Positions 1 to 8,368 of a stretch of DNA of 64,000 bases are shown one piece after another. The position numbers and the translations under genes are program-made. Under the pieces are notes generated by a model. The model was given only the letters and a program-made list of their open reading frames with translations. It was not told the DNA's origin and made no database searches. The stretch's first letter is position 1, and each line of letters begins with the position of its first letter. The stretch is from Sulfuricella sp. (GTDB lineage: Bacteria; Pseudomonadota; Gammaproteobacteria; Burkholderiales; Sulfuricellaceae), in NCBI GenBank assembly GCA_023266195.1, contig JAHFRP010000001.1, positions 248,001 to 312,000 on the forward strand, written 5' to 3'.

Positions 1-87
1 GCCAACGGCTGGAAATTCGCCTTGCCGGAAATGGCGGCGGATACGCGCCTACCGCTGACGGTGGAAGCGCGCAAACTGGGAGAATGA
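1..87 (+). CDS. 3' end of an unidentified gene (partial)
   Basis: Only the last 28 codons are in the window; the reading frame runs from base 1 to a TGA at 85-87. The tail ends in VEARKLGE and shows no motif that I recognise. Its stop overlaps the start of the SIR2-like gene (ATGA, 84-87), so the two are probably translationally coupled and in one operon. Function cannot be assigned from this fragment. Confidence 0.6.
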   Translation, partial: ANGWKFALPEMAADTRLPLTVEARKLGE

Positions 88-926
88 GCATGGACGCCAC
101 TCTGCATGAAATCGCCGCGGCCCTGGGCGCGGGCAAGGTCGTGCCCTATCTCGGGCCGGAGCTGCTGGAGCAGGGCGGCGAGCCTATCGTTCCCGCCACG
201 TTCGAGGCGCTGGCGAGCCGGCTTTCCGCCCGTGTGACGGTGCCGTTCAAGATCCGCACCAACATGACGGCGGCGGCGCAGTATATCGAAAACTTCAAGC
301 ACCGCAAGACGCTGGTTGCGGTGATGAAGGAGATTTTTCAGCCGACGGTCGCGCCTTCCGCCTTGCACCTCTACTTCGCCTCGTTGCCGAATCTGCCGCT
401 CCTGGTGGACACCTGGTACGATGCCGCCGCTTCGTTCGCGCTGCTGGGGCGCCCGAGCTGGGGCCAGATCCAGGGTGTGAGCCGCGCCGAGCACCGCGAT
501 GTCTGGGTGAAATACTACGACGCCGACGGCGCCGAAAGCGGCGAATCCCAGGCGGAAAAATGGGGAACCGTGCTTTACAAGCCGTTCGGCTCGATTGCGC
601 CGGCGGCCAATTTCATCGTTTCCGATTCGGATTTCGTCGAAGTGCTGACCGAGATCGACATCCAGACGCCCATCCCGCCGCAGGTGCAGGCATTGCGCGG
701 CGGCCGCCGCTTCTTGTTCGTCGGCTGCCACTTCCGCAACCAGCTCGAACGCGCCTATGCCCGCCAGATCATCAAGCGCTCCGGCGACGGCCCGCACTGG
801 GCGGTGCTGCCGGGCGAGCTCACCAAAAACGAGGTCAAGTTCCTGGAAGAGCAGAATATCCAGCGCCTCGACATGACCCCAGCGGATTTTTTCGTCGCGC
901 TTTACGGCTTGCAGGCCGCGGCCTGA
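84..926 (+). CDS. SIR2-like domain protein
   Basis: A 280-residue protein with no signal peptide or membrane segment. Near the N-terminus it has the stretch GAGKVVPYLGPELL (residues 15-28), which resembles the nucleotide-binding start of the SIR2-like/Rossmann family. A second fold-like stretch (RRFLFVGCHF, about residues 208-217) matches the later part of SIR2-like domains. True sirtuins deacylate proteins using NAD; SIR2-like proteins of this kind often have unknown or NADase roles. The start at 84 overlaps the preceding stop; an ATG at 90 is an alternative. It lies upstream of the mod, dra and nif genes, but nothing in the sequence ties it directly to nitrogen fixation. The family call is from motif impression only. 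Confidence 0.55.
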   Translation: MSMDATLHEIAAALGAGKVVPYLGPELLEQGGEPIVPATFEALASRLSARVTVPFKIRTNMTAAAQYIENFKHRKTLVAVMKEIFQPTVAPSALHLYFASLPNLPLLVDTWYDAAASFALLGRPSWGQIQGVSRAEHRDVWVKYYDADGAESGESQAEKWGTVLYKPFGSIAPAANFIVSDSDFVEVLTEIDIQTPIPPQVQALRGGRRFLFVGCHFRNQLERAYARQIIKRSGDGPHWAVLPGELTKNEVKFLEEQNIQRLDMTPADFFVALYGLQAAA

Positions 927-956
927 CCAAAGAAGTAGCCGGTTTTAAGGACCCGA

Positions 957-1406
957 ATGCACACCTGCCGAATCATCGAGGCGACAGCCGCCGACATCCC
1001 GGCGCTGGTGCCGCTGCTCTCCCAGCTTTTTACCCTGGAAAGCGATTTCCAGCCCGACCCCGCCAAACAGGCCGCCGGCCTGCGCCTGATCGTCGAGAAT
1101 CCGGCGCGGGGCAGTATTTTCGTGCTGCGCAGCGACGAGCAAATCATCGGCATGGCCAACGCGCTGATCACCATCAGCACCGCCGAAGGCGGTCCGGTGC
1201 TGATCCTGGAGGATGTGATCGTGGCGGTATCCCATCGCGGCAAAGGCCTGGGCCGGATGCTGGTGAATCATGTGCTGGACTGGGCGAAGCAACAAGGCAT
1301 GCCGCGGGTTACGTTGCTGGCGGACCGGGACAACCTCCCGGCGCTGCGTTTCTACGAGAAACTCGGCTTCCGCGCTTCGGCCATGAAGGTTTACCGCCAT
1401 TCATGA
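957..1406 (+). CDS. GNAT-family N-acetyltransferase
   Basis: A 149-residue single-domain protein of normal GNAT length. The acetyl-CoA-binding motif A is visible as VSHRGKGLGRMLVNHVLDWA (about residues 86-105), preceded by the strand LILEDVIV and followed by motif B with FYEKLGFRASAMKVYR near the C-terminus. These enzymes transfer acetyl from acetyl-CoA to an amine; the substrate cannot be predicted. It starts 30 bp after the SIR2-like gene and could be co-transcribed with it. The GNAT call is secure; the role is not. Confidence 0.85.
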   Translation: MHTCRIIEATAADIPALVPLLSQLFTLESDFQPDPAKQAAGLRLIVENPARGSIFVLRSDEQIIGMANALITISTAEGGPVLILEDVIVAVSHRGKGLGRMLVNHVLDWAKQQGMPRVTLLADRDNLPALRFYEKLGFRASAMKVYRHS

Positions 1407-1483
1407 GGCTCACCGCCGTTGCCGGGTGTTGTAGAATCGACCCTGAAGCGGCTCCTGCCCCGGAGCCGACCAAGGGGGATAAC

Positions 1484-1852
1484 ATGAAAACACGCATGTC
1501 GGTTTTTTTCACCGGTTTGTTCATGGCCGTCTCGGCTCTGGCCCAGGCGCCCGTGGAGGAGCATGGCTTGCACAGTAGCCCGGTGGAGCAGGCGCAGCAC
1601 CAGGAAAGCTTCGCCGTCAAACAGCTGGAGCAGAGCGAAGCGCAGGTCAGAGCCGCCCAGCAGGACGTTGCCGAGGCGAAAAACGCCTATCAGCAGGCCA
1701 GGAAACAGGCGGATGACGCCCGCCACCGGCTGGACGATGCGGAACGCGCGCTGAAGGCCGCCAGGTCCCGGCAGGATGAAGCGCAACGCCGCGAGCAGGC
1801 CGCTTCCGCCACCGTGCAGAAAGCCTGGGAGAAAGACGGCAGCCGGCGCTGA
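1484..1852 (+). CDS. small exported coiled-coil protein
   Basis: A 122-residue protein starting at ATG 1484, behind an AGGGGGA ribosome-binding site. The N-terminus is a typical signal peptide (MKTRMSVFFTGLFMAVSALA, cleavage likely after AQA). The mature part, from about residue 45 to the end, is an uninterrupted alanine-, glutamine- and charge-rich helix with heptad-like spacing (QVRAAQQDVAEAKNAYQQAR), so it should form a periplasmic coiled coil. A longer frame begins at 560 but overlaps the two preceding genes, so the ATG at 1484 is preferred. No family is recognised and no function is proposed. Confidence 0.7.
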   Translation: MKTRMSVFFTGLFMAVSALAQAPVEEHGLHSSPVEQAQHQESFAVKQLEQSEAQVRAAQQDVAEAKNAYQQARKQADDARHRLDDAERALKAARSRQDEAQRREQAASATVQKAWEKDGSRR

Positions 1853-1883
1853 AAATAGTATCCATCCACGTGCGGCCGCGCCC

Positions 1884-1944
1884 GTAGGTGCGAATTCATT
1901 CGCACAATAGCCGGCGCCGATCGTGCGAATGAATTCGCACCTAC
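1884..1944. repeat. intergenic palindrome, family A (copy 1)
   Basis: Imperfect 61-bp palindrome beginning GTAGGTGCGAATTCATTCG and ending in its reverse complement. A second near-identical full copy is at 14282-14339 and a half copy at 2562-2586. It lies between convergent-free genes, so it is not simply a terminator. Confidence 0.85.
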
Positions 1945-2112
1945 AACTCCCTCCGTTTCCGCCGGTCTTTGCCTTCCATGCGGCGTAATCCTCGCCACCC
2001 TTTTTCGACTCGCGCTTTCTGGAAAAAGCCGGGGCGTTGTCTACACTGAACGAATGCACCTACACCAGCGCGGCCGTGTCCTCTCCGGCCCGAAGTCTGA
2101 AGGAGAAATGCG

Positions 2113-2556
2113 ATGCGATTCATGATGATGGTCAAGGCCAACAAGGATTCCGAGGCTGGCGTACTTCCCAGCAAGGAACTCTTCGCCGCCATGGGCAAGT
2201 TCAACGAGGAAATGGCGAAAGCCGGCGTATTGCTTGCGGCCGAGGGGCTGCAGCCGAGCTCGAAGGGGGTTCGGGTCAGGGATTCCGGCGGCGAGCGTAC
2301 CGCCGTTCGCGGGCCATTCCACGATACCAAAGAGCTGGTTGCCGGCTACTGGATGATACAAACGAAATCGATCGAGGAGGCGATCGATTGGGCCATGCGC
2401 TGCCCCAATCCCATGGGCGAAGGCATGGACTCGGAAATCGAGATTCGCCCGATATACGAAGCGTCGGATTTTCCGCCCGACGTGTTTTCGCCCGAAGAGG
2501 CCGCGCGCGAGCAAAGGCTGCGCGACGAAATGGAGAGGAAAGCGGCGAAGCCGTAG
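2113..2556 (+). CDS. YciI-like (DGPF-domain) protein
   Basis: A 147-residue cytoplasmic protein. It opens with MRFMMMVKANKDSEAG, and the centre holds AVRGPFHDTKELVAGYWMI, the conserved GPF...E...G(Y/F) segment of YciI/YCII-related proteins, sometimes annotated as DGPF domain and sigma-factor-associated. The ferredoxin-like alpha-beta fold fits the length; the last 20 residues are a charged helix. Members are sometimes next to ECF sigma factors, but none is here. The biochemical role of the family is poorly known. Confidence 0.8.
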   Translation: MRFMMMVKANKDSEAGVLPSKELFAAMGKFNEEMAKAGVLLAAEGLQPSSKGVRVRDSGGERTAVRGPFHDTKELVAGYWMIQTKSIEEAIDWAMRCPNPMGEGMDSEIEIRPIYEASDFPPDVFSPEEAAREQRLRDEMERKAAKP

Positions 2557-2561
2557 CTTTT

Positions 2562-2586
2562 GTAGGCGCGAATTTATTCGCACCTG
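2562..2586. repeat. half copy of palindrome family A
   Basis: GTAGGCGCGAATTTATTCGC, a degenerate single arm of the family A palindrome, immediately downstream of the YciI-like gene. Confidence 0.65.
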
Positions 2587-2640
2587 CAAACTTGGTAGTC
2601 AGCCGCGGTGAATACCAGTGATGCGTCAAGGCCTGACCGC

Positions 2641-2664
2641 CTCCCCCTTTTTCAAAGGGGGGAA
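2641..2664. repeat. short C/G-run hairpin, family D
   Basis: CCCCCTTTTTCAAAGGGGGG hairpin. Related copies are near 33085-33107, 37516-37540 and 37730-37750. Here it lies between the convergent YciI-like gene and modC and could act as a terminator. Confidence 0.6.
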
Positions 2665-2679
2665 TACCCAGCTAATATC

Positions 2680-3750
2680 TCAAGCCAGCAGCGCCACGCT
2701 CTTCACCTGTGCGAACACCGCCATGCCGGGACTGAGCCCAAGCAGGGCGCAGGATTTGCGCGTGATCCGCGCCAGCAGCGGGGCGCCTGCCGCATCCAGC
2801 CGGACCATGACCTGGGCCGGGCTTTCGTCGGCGATTTCGGACACCGTGGCGGGCACGACGTTGAGGATGCTGGTGTCGCCATGCGGCGCGAGCGCCAGGC
2901 TCACGTCGCGGGCGTGGATGCGCAGCCGCACGCGGGCGCCGAGCGGGTGCGGCGTCTGGGCGACGCTGATGCTGCCGCCGGCGAAATCGAGCCGGGTGAG
3001 GTGGTAGGTTCCGTCGTGTCCGGCCGCGACCGTGTCGATCACCACGCCGGCCTCGTCGCCGTGCGCGAGCGGCAGGTCGAGCCGCGCCAGCATCTCCTTG
3101 AGCGGGCCGCTCGCCACGCTCTTCCCCTTCTCCATCAACACCATGAAATCGGCCAGCCGCGCCACTTCGTCCGGCGAGTGGCTGACATACAGCACCGGTA
3201 TCGAGAGATCGTCGTGCAGCCGTTCCAGGTAGGGCAGGATGTCGGCCTTGCTGGCCAGATCCAGCGCCGCCAGCGGCTCGTCCATCAGCAATAAATCGGG
3301 GCTGACCAGGAGGGCGCGGGCGATGGCGACGCGCTGGCGCTCGCCGCCAGACAGCCGCGCCGGATTGCGCCCCAGCAAATGGTCGATGCCGAGCAGCTCC
3401 ACCGCCCGGTCGAAGCCGACCCGGCGCTCGCCCGGCGGAATGCGCTTCCAGCCGTATTCCAGGTTGCGCCGCACGTCGAGGTGGGGAAACAGGCTGGCTT
3501 CCTGGAACACGTAGCCGAGGCGGCGGCGGTGAATGGGCAGGAAGGTATTTTCGTCCTGCCAGATTTCGCCGTTGACCGACAAACGGCCGTCCGGCGCGCG
3601 CTCCAGGCCGGCCAGGCAGCGCAGCAAAGTGGTCTTGCCCGAGCCTGAGTGGCCGAACAGCGCGGTCACGCCGCGGGCGGGGGCGTCGAACGCCGCGTCC
3701 AGCCGGAACTCGCCGAGGGCCAGGGTGAAGCGTGCCGAAATGCCGCTCAT
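2680..3750 (-). CDS. modC: molybdate ABC transporter ATP-binding protein ModC
   Basis: ATPase of the molybdate importer, 356 residues from the ATG at 3750. Walker A is GHSGSGKT (33-40), the ABC signature is [15 protein letters not shown], and Walker B is [12 protein letters not shown]. The C-terminal third is the TOBE/Mop-like molybdate-binding domain ([16 protein letters not shown]), which separates ModC from generic ABC ATPases. Its start overlaps the modB stop by 4 bp (ATGA), so the two are translationally coupled. The open frame continues upstream to 4506, but that extension only overlaps modB and is not coding. It supplies molybdenum for the nitrogenase encoded downstream. Confidence 0.95.
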   Translation of the reverse strand: MSGISARFTLALGEFRLDAAFDAPARGVTALFGHSGSGKTTLLRCLAGLERAPDGRLSVNGEIWQDENTFLPIHRRRLGYVFQEASLFPHLDVRRNLEYGWKRIPPGERRVGFDRAVELLGIDHLLGRNPARLSGGERQRVAIARALLVSPDLLLMDEPLAALDLASKADILPYLERLHDDLSIPVLYVSHSPDEVARLADFMVLMEKGKSVASGPLKEMLARLDLPLAHGDEAGVVIDTVAAGHDGTYHLTRLDFAGGSISVAQTPHPLGARVRLRIHARDVSLALAPHGDTSILNVVPATVSEIADESPAQVMVRLDAAGAPLLARITRKSCALLGLSPGMAVFAQVKSVALLA

Positions 3751-4430
3751 GGCCGGTTCCCCAGTATCCGCTTGCCCGGTCCGTACAGCGCCAGCAGCAC
3801 CAGGAAGGAAAAGGCCAGCATGCCGCCCGCCAGCCAGTGCGCCTGGGCATATTCCATCGCCTCGACATGGTCGTAGATCGCCACCGACAGCACGCGGGTC
3901 GCGCCGGGAATGTTGCCGCCGATCATCAGCACCATGCCGAACTCGCCGACGGTGTGGGCAAAACCCAGCACGATCGCGGTGAGGAAACCGGGCCGGGCGA
4001 GCGGTACCGCCACGCTGAAAAAACGGTCCCACGGCCCGGCGCGCAGCGTGGCGGCGGCTTCCAGCGGGCGTTCGCCGAGCGCCTCGAAAGCGTTCTGGAT
4101 CGGCTGCACCACGAACGGTAGGGAATACAGCGTCGAACCCAGCACCAGGCCGGCAAAGGTGAACGGCAGCAAGCCGAGACCGAGCGCCTGGGTAAGCTGG
4201 CCGCCCGGCCCCTGCGGCCCGAGCAGCACCAGCAGGTAAAACCCCAGCACCGTCGGCGGCAGCACCAGCGGCAGCGCCACCGCCGCGCCTACCGGTCCTT
4301 TTAGCCAGGACCGGGTGCGGCTGAGCCACCACGCCAGCGGCGTGCCGACCAGCAGCAGAAGCAGGGTGGCGGCCGTGGCGAGGCGCAGGGTCAGCCAGAT
4401 CGGGGCGAAGTCGAAAGTGGTCGGTTCCAT
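3747..4430 (-). CDS. modB: molybdate ABC transporter permease ModB
   Basis: A 227-residue inner-membrane permease with about five hydrophobic helices, the usual size for ModB. The cytoplasmic EAA loop that docks to ModC is visible as [20 protein letters not shown] (about residues 134-153). It lies between modA and modC in a mop-modA-modB-modC order; the 114-bp gap to modA is filled by a palindromic repeat (family B). It forms the transmembrane channel for molybdate delivered by ModA. Confidence 0.94.
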   Translation of the reverse strand: MEPTTFDFAPIWLTLRLATAATLLLLLVGTPLAWWLSRTRSWLKGPVGAAVALPLVLPPTVLGFYLLVLLGPQGPGGQLTQALGLGLLPFTFAGLVLGSTLYSLPFVVQPIQNAFEALGERPLEAAATLRAGPWDRFFSVAVPLARPGFLTAIVLGFAHTVGEFGMVLMIGGNIPGATRVLSVAIYDHVEAMEYAQAHWLAGGMLAFSFLVLLALYGPGKRILGNRP

Positions 4431-4447
4431 GTGTTGGTTTATCTATC

Positions 4448-4522
4448 GTAGGTCGGGCACCCTGTGCCCGACAAATTACCGCGTCAGACCCTGAACCGTC
4501 GGGCACGGGGTGCCCGACCTAC
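4448..4522. repeat. intergenic palindrome, family B (copy 1), inside the mod operon
   Basis: Arms GTAGGTCGGGCACCCTGTG and CACGGGGTGCCCGACCTAC, each itself a hairpin, separated by about 20 bp. This is the REP-pair (BIME-like) arrangement seen around the RAYT gene at 17.3 kb. It lies between modA and modB and could dampen expression of modBC relative to modA. Confidence 0.85.
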
Positions 4523-4544
4523 AAGATGCACGGCGCACAACCCT

Positions 4545-5312
<768 letters not shown>

Positions 5313-5525
5313 TTATTCGGCCACGGCAAGGATGACGCTCGACGCCTTGATCAGGGCGTAGGCCGGCTTGCCGACCTGGAGTCCGAGGCCGGCCACGCTT
5401 TCGTTGGTGACGACGGCGACGATTTCGGTCTTGTCGTCCAGTTTGACAACTACTTCGGAGTTGACGGCGCCCTTGGTGATTGCGCTGACGGTGCCGAGGA
5501 ACTGATTTCTTGCACTGGTTTTCAT
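5313..5525 (-). CDS. mop: molbindin (Mop) molybdate-binding protein
   Basis: A 70-residue single Mop domain: MKTSARNQFLGTVSAITKG, a VVVKLDDKTEIVAVVTNES middle and a LIKASSVILAV end. Molbindins form hexamers that store or buffer molybdate in the cytoplasm. The domain is clearly related to each of the two C-terminal domains of ModE encoded divergently. As first gene of the mop-modABC operon, it should be under the ModE-like operator 20-40 bp upstream. Confidence 0.92.
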   Translation of the reverse strand: MKTSARNQFLGTVSAITKGAVNSEVVVKLDDKTEIVAVVTNESVAGLGLQVGKPAYALIKASSVILAVAE

Positions 5526-5543
5526 ATTCGCTCCTTGCTGGTT

Positions 5544-5567
5544 CGTTATGTTAGCAACAATATAACG
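5544..5567. promoter_or_regulatory. putative ModE operator upstream of mop
   Basis: Inverted repeat CGTTAT-N12-ATAACG. It resembles the ModE palindrome (CGNTATA ... TATANCG type) and sits 19 bp before the mop start, where ModE-molybdate would repress the transporter operon. Confidence 0.6.
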
Positions 5568-5657
5568 TATTGGCTAAACCTGTTTGTCGGAAAACTTACA
5601 CCCTGTGGCTGCTCCACTACTCTGTAAGTTGTTGCAGCAATATGTATGCCAACCGAA

Positions 5658-5677
5658 ATTATATGAATATATAACGA
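5658..5677. promoter_or_regulatory. putative second ModE operator near modE
   Basis: ATTATATGAATATATAACGA; the right half TATATAACGAT is an excellent match to the ModE half-site consensus. Position suggests autoregulation of modE or joint control of the divergent promoters. Confidence 0.55.
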
Positions 5678-5771
5678 TCGGTTCGGAAAGGTAGTGCCGC
5701 GACCGTGGCTCGTTGACATTCAGCGGTCATGCGGCCTACATTGGCGCATCGATCAAACGGCGGAAAACTTC

Positions 5772-6581
5772 ATGGGCGAACCTTCATCCCTCAAAATCAG
5801 CGGCCGTCTGTGGCTCAGCAAGGACGACCAGAATTTCGCCGGCCAGAGTCGCATCGACCTGCTGGAAAAGATCGACGAGTGCGGTTCCATCACCAAGGCG
5901 GCGAAGGCCGTGGAAATGAGCTACAAGGCGGCGTGGGACGCCATCGACATGATGAACAACCTGTCGGACGAGCCGATGGTGGCGACCGCCACCGGCGGCA
6001 AGGGCGGCGGCGGCACCCGGCTGACCGAGCAGGGGAAAAAGATGGTGCAGGTCTACCGCACCATGGAGCGGGAACACCAGAAATTTCTCGACGCCCTCGG
6101 CCAGGGCATCGACGACCTGGACAGCTACGTACACCTGCTCGGGCGGCTGTTCCTGCGCACCAGCGCGCGCAACCAGTTCTTCGGCAAGATCGTCTGCATC
6201 CGCACCGGGCCGGTCACGGCGGAAGTCGAACTCGCCATCGGCAAGGGCGACAAGATCGCCGCCGTGATCACCCGCGAAAGCGTGGAAAGTCTCGGCCTGA
6301 AAATCGGCACCGAAGCCTGGGCTTTGGTCAAGGCGCCTTGGGTCATCCTGACGGAGGAAGACGAGCCGCTCCGGACCAGCGCCCGCAACCGCCTGTGCGG
6401 CGTAGTGTCCAGAATCACCGACGGCGGCGTGGATACCGAAGTGGTGGTTCAGCTCGACGGCGGCAATACCCTCAGTTCGGTCATCACCCACGGCAGCGCG
6501 GCGGGACTCGAACTCGTTGAAGGCAAGCGCATCTGCGCCATTTTCAAGGCGTCCAGCGTGATTATCGGGCTGACGGCGTAG
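5772..6581 (+). CDS. modE: molybdate-responsive transcriptional regulator ModE
   Basis: A 269-residue protein from ATG 5772; a GTG-initiated frame from 5694 lacks homology-like sequence, so it is not preferred. The N-terminal winged helix (about residues 12-110) contains SITKAAKAVEMSYKAAWDAI, typical of ModE/LysR-type DNA-binding domains. It is followed by two Mop (TOBE) domains beginning RTSARNQFFGKIVC and RTSARNRLCGVVSR. Molybdate binding dimerises the C-terminal part and drives repression of mod genes. It ends only 9 bp from the end of convergent draG. Confidence 0.94.
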   Translation: MGEPSSLKISGRLWLSKDDQNFAGQSRIDLLEKIDECGSITKAAKAVEMSYKAAWDAIDMMNNLSDEPMVATATGGKGGGGTRLTEQGKKMVQVYRTMEREHQKFLDALGQGIDDLDSYVHLLGRLFLRTSARNQFFGKIVCIRTGPVTAEVELAIGKGDKIAAVITRESVESLGLKIGTEAWALVKAPWVILTEEDEPLRTSARNRLCGVVSRITDGGVDTEVVVQLDGGNTLSSVITHGSAAGLELVEGKRICAIFKASSVIIGLTA

Positions 6582-6590
6582 GCGCCTGAA

Positions 6591-7469
6591 TCACGAATCG
6601 CCGGAAAGCCTCAGCAGCCCCTCGACCTGTTCGCATATCCGCCGCACCACTTCCGGCTCCAGTTTTTCCAGCCAGCGTTTCGGGATTGCCTCCGCGCCGT
6701 ATAGGGCGCCCGCCAGCATGCCGGCCAGCGCGCCGGTGGTGTCGGCGTCTTCGCCGCGGTTGACGGTTTCCACCACGCAGCTTTCGAAATTGTCGGTGAA
6801 GAAGAAAAAGTGCACCGCCGTCTGCACCGTGTCCACGATGTAGCCGGAGGCGCGGCCGGGGTAGGGAATGAGGCGGAACTGGCGGTGCTGCGCGATCAGG
6901 CGGTTGGCGATGGCGCGGCATTCCTTGATGCCGCCGCCCTGGATCAGGGTTTGCGCCATGCGCCCGAGCGCCAGGGTGCCGGCGTCGGCCAGGGGATGGT
7001 GGTGGGTGATGCGGGCCTGCTCAAGGGTGCAGCGCTCGAACAGGGCGTCGTCGCCGAGAGTGAACAAGGCCACCGGCAGGTTGCGCATGGCGGCGCCGTT
7101 GCCGCCGTCGGAGTCCGATTCGGGGCCGTGGACGATGCCTTGCAGCATGTAGCGGCGGATGCCGCGGCGGCAAGTGGCGCCGACGTCCACCGGTTTGGAT
7201 TTGAGCCAGGCGGCGAAGGAATCGGCCACGGCGCCGAGGTTCCAGCCGGCGCTGTCGAGGATCGCCTGGCCGAGGTAAAGCGACATTTCCGTGTCGTCGG
7301 TGACGCGCCCCGGCTTGAGGCGCAGCCAGCCGCCGCCGACAATTTCGCGGTGGGTGCCGTATTGCGCCTTGATCTCGCGCGGCATGAGGAATTCCACCGT
7401 GGCGCCCAGCGCGTCCCCGCAGGCGAGTCCGAGGTAGGCGCCGAGGGCGCGGTTGCGGATGGGGTCCAT
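6591..7469 (-). CDS. draG: ADP-ribosyl-[dinitrogen reductase] hydrolase DraG
   Basis: A 292-residue ADP-ribosylglycohydrolase. The family signature is the N-terminal LGLACGDALGATVEF and the dinuclear manganese ligand cluster GRVTDDTEM (about 54-62), with the second cluster NRGEDADTTGALAGMLAG near residue 240. It removes ADP-ribose from the Arg of NifH and reactivates nitrogenase. The DraG rather than generic glycohydrolase call rests on length, sequence and the partner draT in the same operon (draT, unknown gene, draG), which diverges from nifH. Confidence 0.93.
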   Translation of the reverse strand: MDPIRNRALGAYLGLACGDALGATVEFLMPREIKAQYGTHREIVGGGWLRLKPGRVTDDTEMSLYLGQAILDSAGWNLGAVADSFAAWLKSKPVDVGATCRRGIRRYMLQGIVHGPESDSDGGNGAAMRNLPVALFTLGDDALFERCTLEQARITHHHPLADAGTLALGRMAQTLIQGGGIKECRAIANRLIAQHRQFRLIPYPGRASGYIVDTVQTAVHFFFFTDNFESCVVETVNRGEDADTTGALAGMLAGALYGAEAIPKRWLEKLEPEVVRRICEQVEGLLRLSGDS

Positions 7470-7489
7470 TTTGGTGGGGGGCGGGTAGC

Positions 7490-7567
7490 CAGTAGCTTGT
7501 AGCTTGTAGCGTTAGGGTGCGCGCGAGGCGCGCAATGTTTAGCTACCCGCTACCCGCTACCCGCTAC
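7490..7567. repeat. GTAGC-rich inverted repeat between the unknown gene and draG
   Basis: AGTAGCTTGTAGCTTGTAGC, then after a GC-rich centre the reverse-type units GCTACCCGCTACCCGCTACC. The same unit builds the long 7-bp tandem array at 19467-19539. The region is non-coding and lies inside the dra operon. Confidence 0.7.
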
Positions 7568-7575
7568 CAGCCCAC

Positions 7576-8145
7576 TCAAACCGGCCGGTTTTCGGCCACC
7601 TTGATCGGCCCCATTTCCGCCAGCGCCTGGGCGTAGGGTACGACCGCAAATTTGCCGTCGAACTGGGCGGCGGCGTTGGCGATGGCGTCGATCTTGCCTT
7701 CGCTGCTTACCCGCTTCAGCTCGCTTTTGTCGAGGTACAGGAGTTCGAGCAGTTCGTTGTAGACCGTGGCTTCGTCCAGCGGCAGGATGTGGAAGGGAAT
7801 GCCGTCGAGTTCGACGATGTATTTCTTCGCGATGTCCACGTTGCCGGCGAACAGGAAATACTTCCCGCCCGGCACCAGGGCTTTGCCCAGCACTTCCTTG
7901 ACCAGGTCGAGTTGGGCCAGCGAGTCCACATGGCAGGTGAAGAAGGGGAGGGTCTCGCCTTCGGCCGTGACGATGACCTGGTCGGCCTTGATTTCCGGCG
8001 GGCGCTTCTCGCCGGCGATGGTGGGCGCGAATTTCAGCGCCATTTCGCCGCGAAAGGAGAAGCGGCCGGGTTTGGTGGTGGCGCCCTTGAAGACCGGGGA
8101 ATAAAAGCGTTCGCCGAGGGAAAGGATGGGGTTGGTGTCGGACAT
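7576..8145 (-). CDS. conserved-looking protein encoded between draT and draG
   Basis: A 189-residue soluble protein without signal peptide or membrane segment. It begins MSDTNPILSLGERFYSPVFKG and has two mixed alpha-beta halves; the middle reads ETLPFFTCHVDSLAQLDLVK, with a single cysteine. I do not recognise a domain. Its place between draT and draG on the same strand makes a role in nitrogenase switch-off or in reading the energy or ammonium signal a reasonable guess, but nothing in the sequence proves it. It is separated from draT by a 77-bp palindrome (family C). Confidence 0.75.
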   Translation of the reverse strand: MSDTNPILSLGERFYSPVFKGATTKPGRFSFRGEMALKFAPTIAGEKRPPEIKADQVIVTAEGETLPFFTCHVDSLAQLDLVKEVLGKALVPGGKYFLFAGNVDIAKKYIVELDGIPFHILPLDEATVYNELLELLYLDKSELKRVSSEGKIDAIANAAAQFDGKFAVVPYAQALAEMGPIKVAENRPV

Positions 8146-8213
8146 TTTTTTAAGCTCCTGGTGGGTAAAAAATCATAAAGGGTAACTACTCAGGTAAGGT
8201 AATTCGCTCTTAT

Positions 8214-8290
8214 GTAGGTCGGTTCAAGCGTAGCGGAACCGACATGCCGCAAGCGAAATCGTCGGTTCCGCTACGCTTGAACCGACCTAC
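8214..8290. repeat. intergenic palindrome, family C (copy 1)
   Basis: Arms GTAGGTCGGTTCAAGCGTAG and its reverse complement around ACATGCCGCAAGCGAAATCG. Other full copies are at 28813-28889 and 36863-36938. It lies inside the dra operon. Confidence 0.88.
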
Positions 8291-8368
8291 CTCCTGGATT
8301 CCCGCCTTCGCGGGAATGACGGTATCTGCGTTAATCCGCGTTCATCGGCGGCTAATCTTTTTTCATCG

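Noticed and set aside
560-1480. Long + strand open frame leading into the coiled-coil gene
   Set aside because: It overlaps the SIR2-like and GNAT genes in another frame and encodes arginine/proline-rich shadow sequence; the real start is the ATG at 1484 with a signal peptide.
3751-4506. Upstream extension of the modC frame over modB
   Set aside because: High-GC shadow of modB; ModC has a normal start at 3750 overlapping the modB stop.
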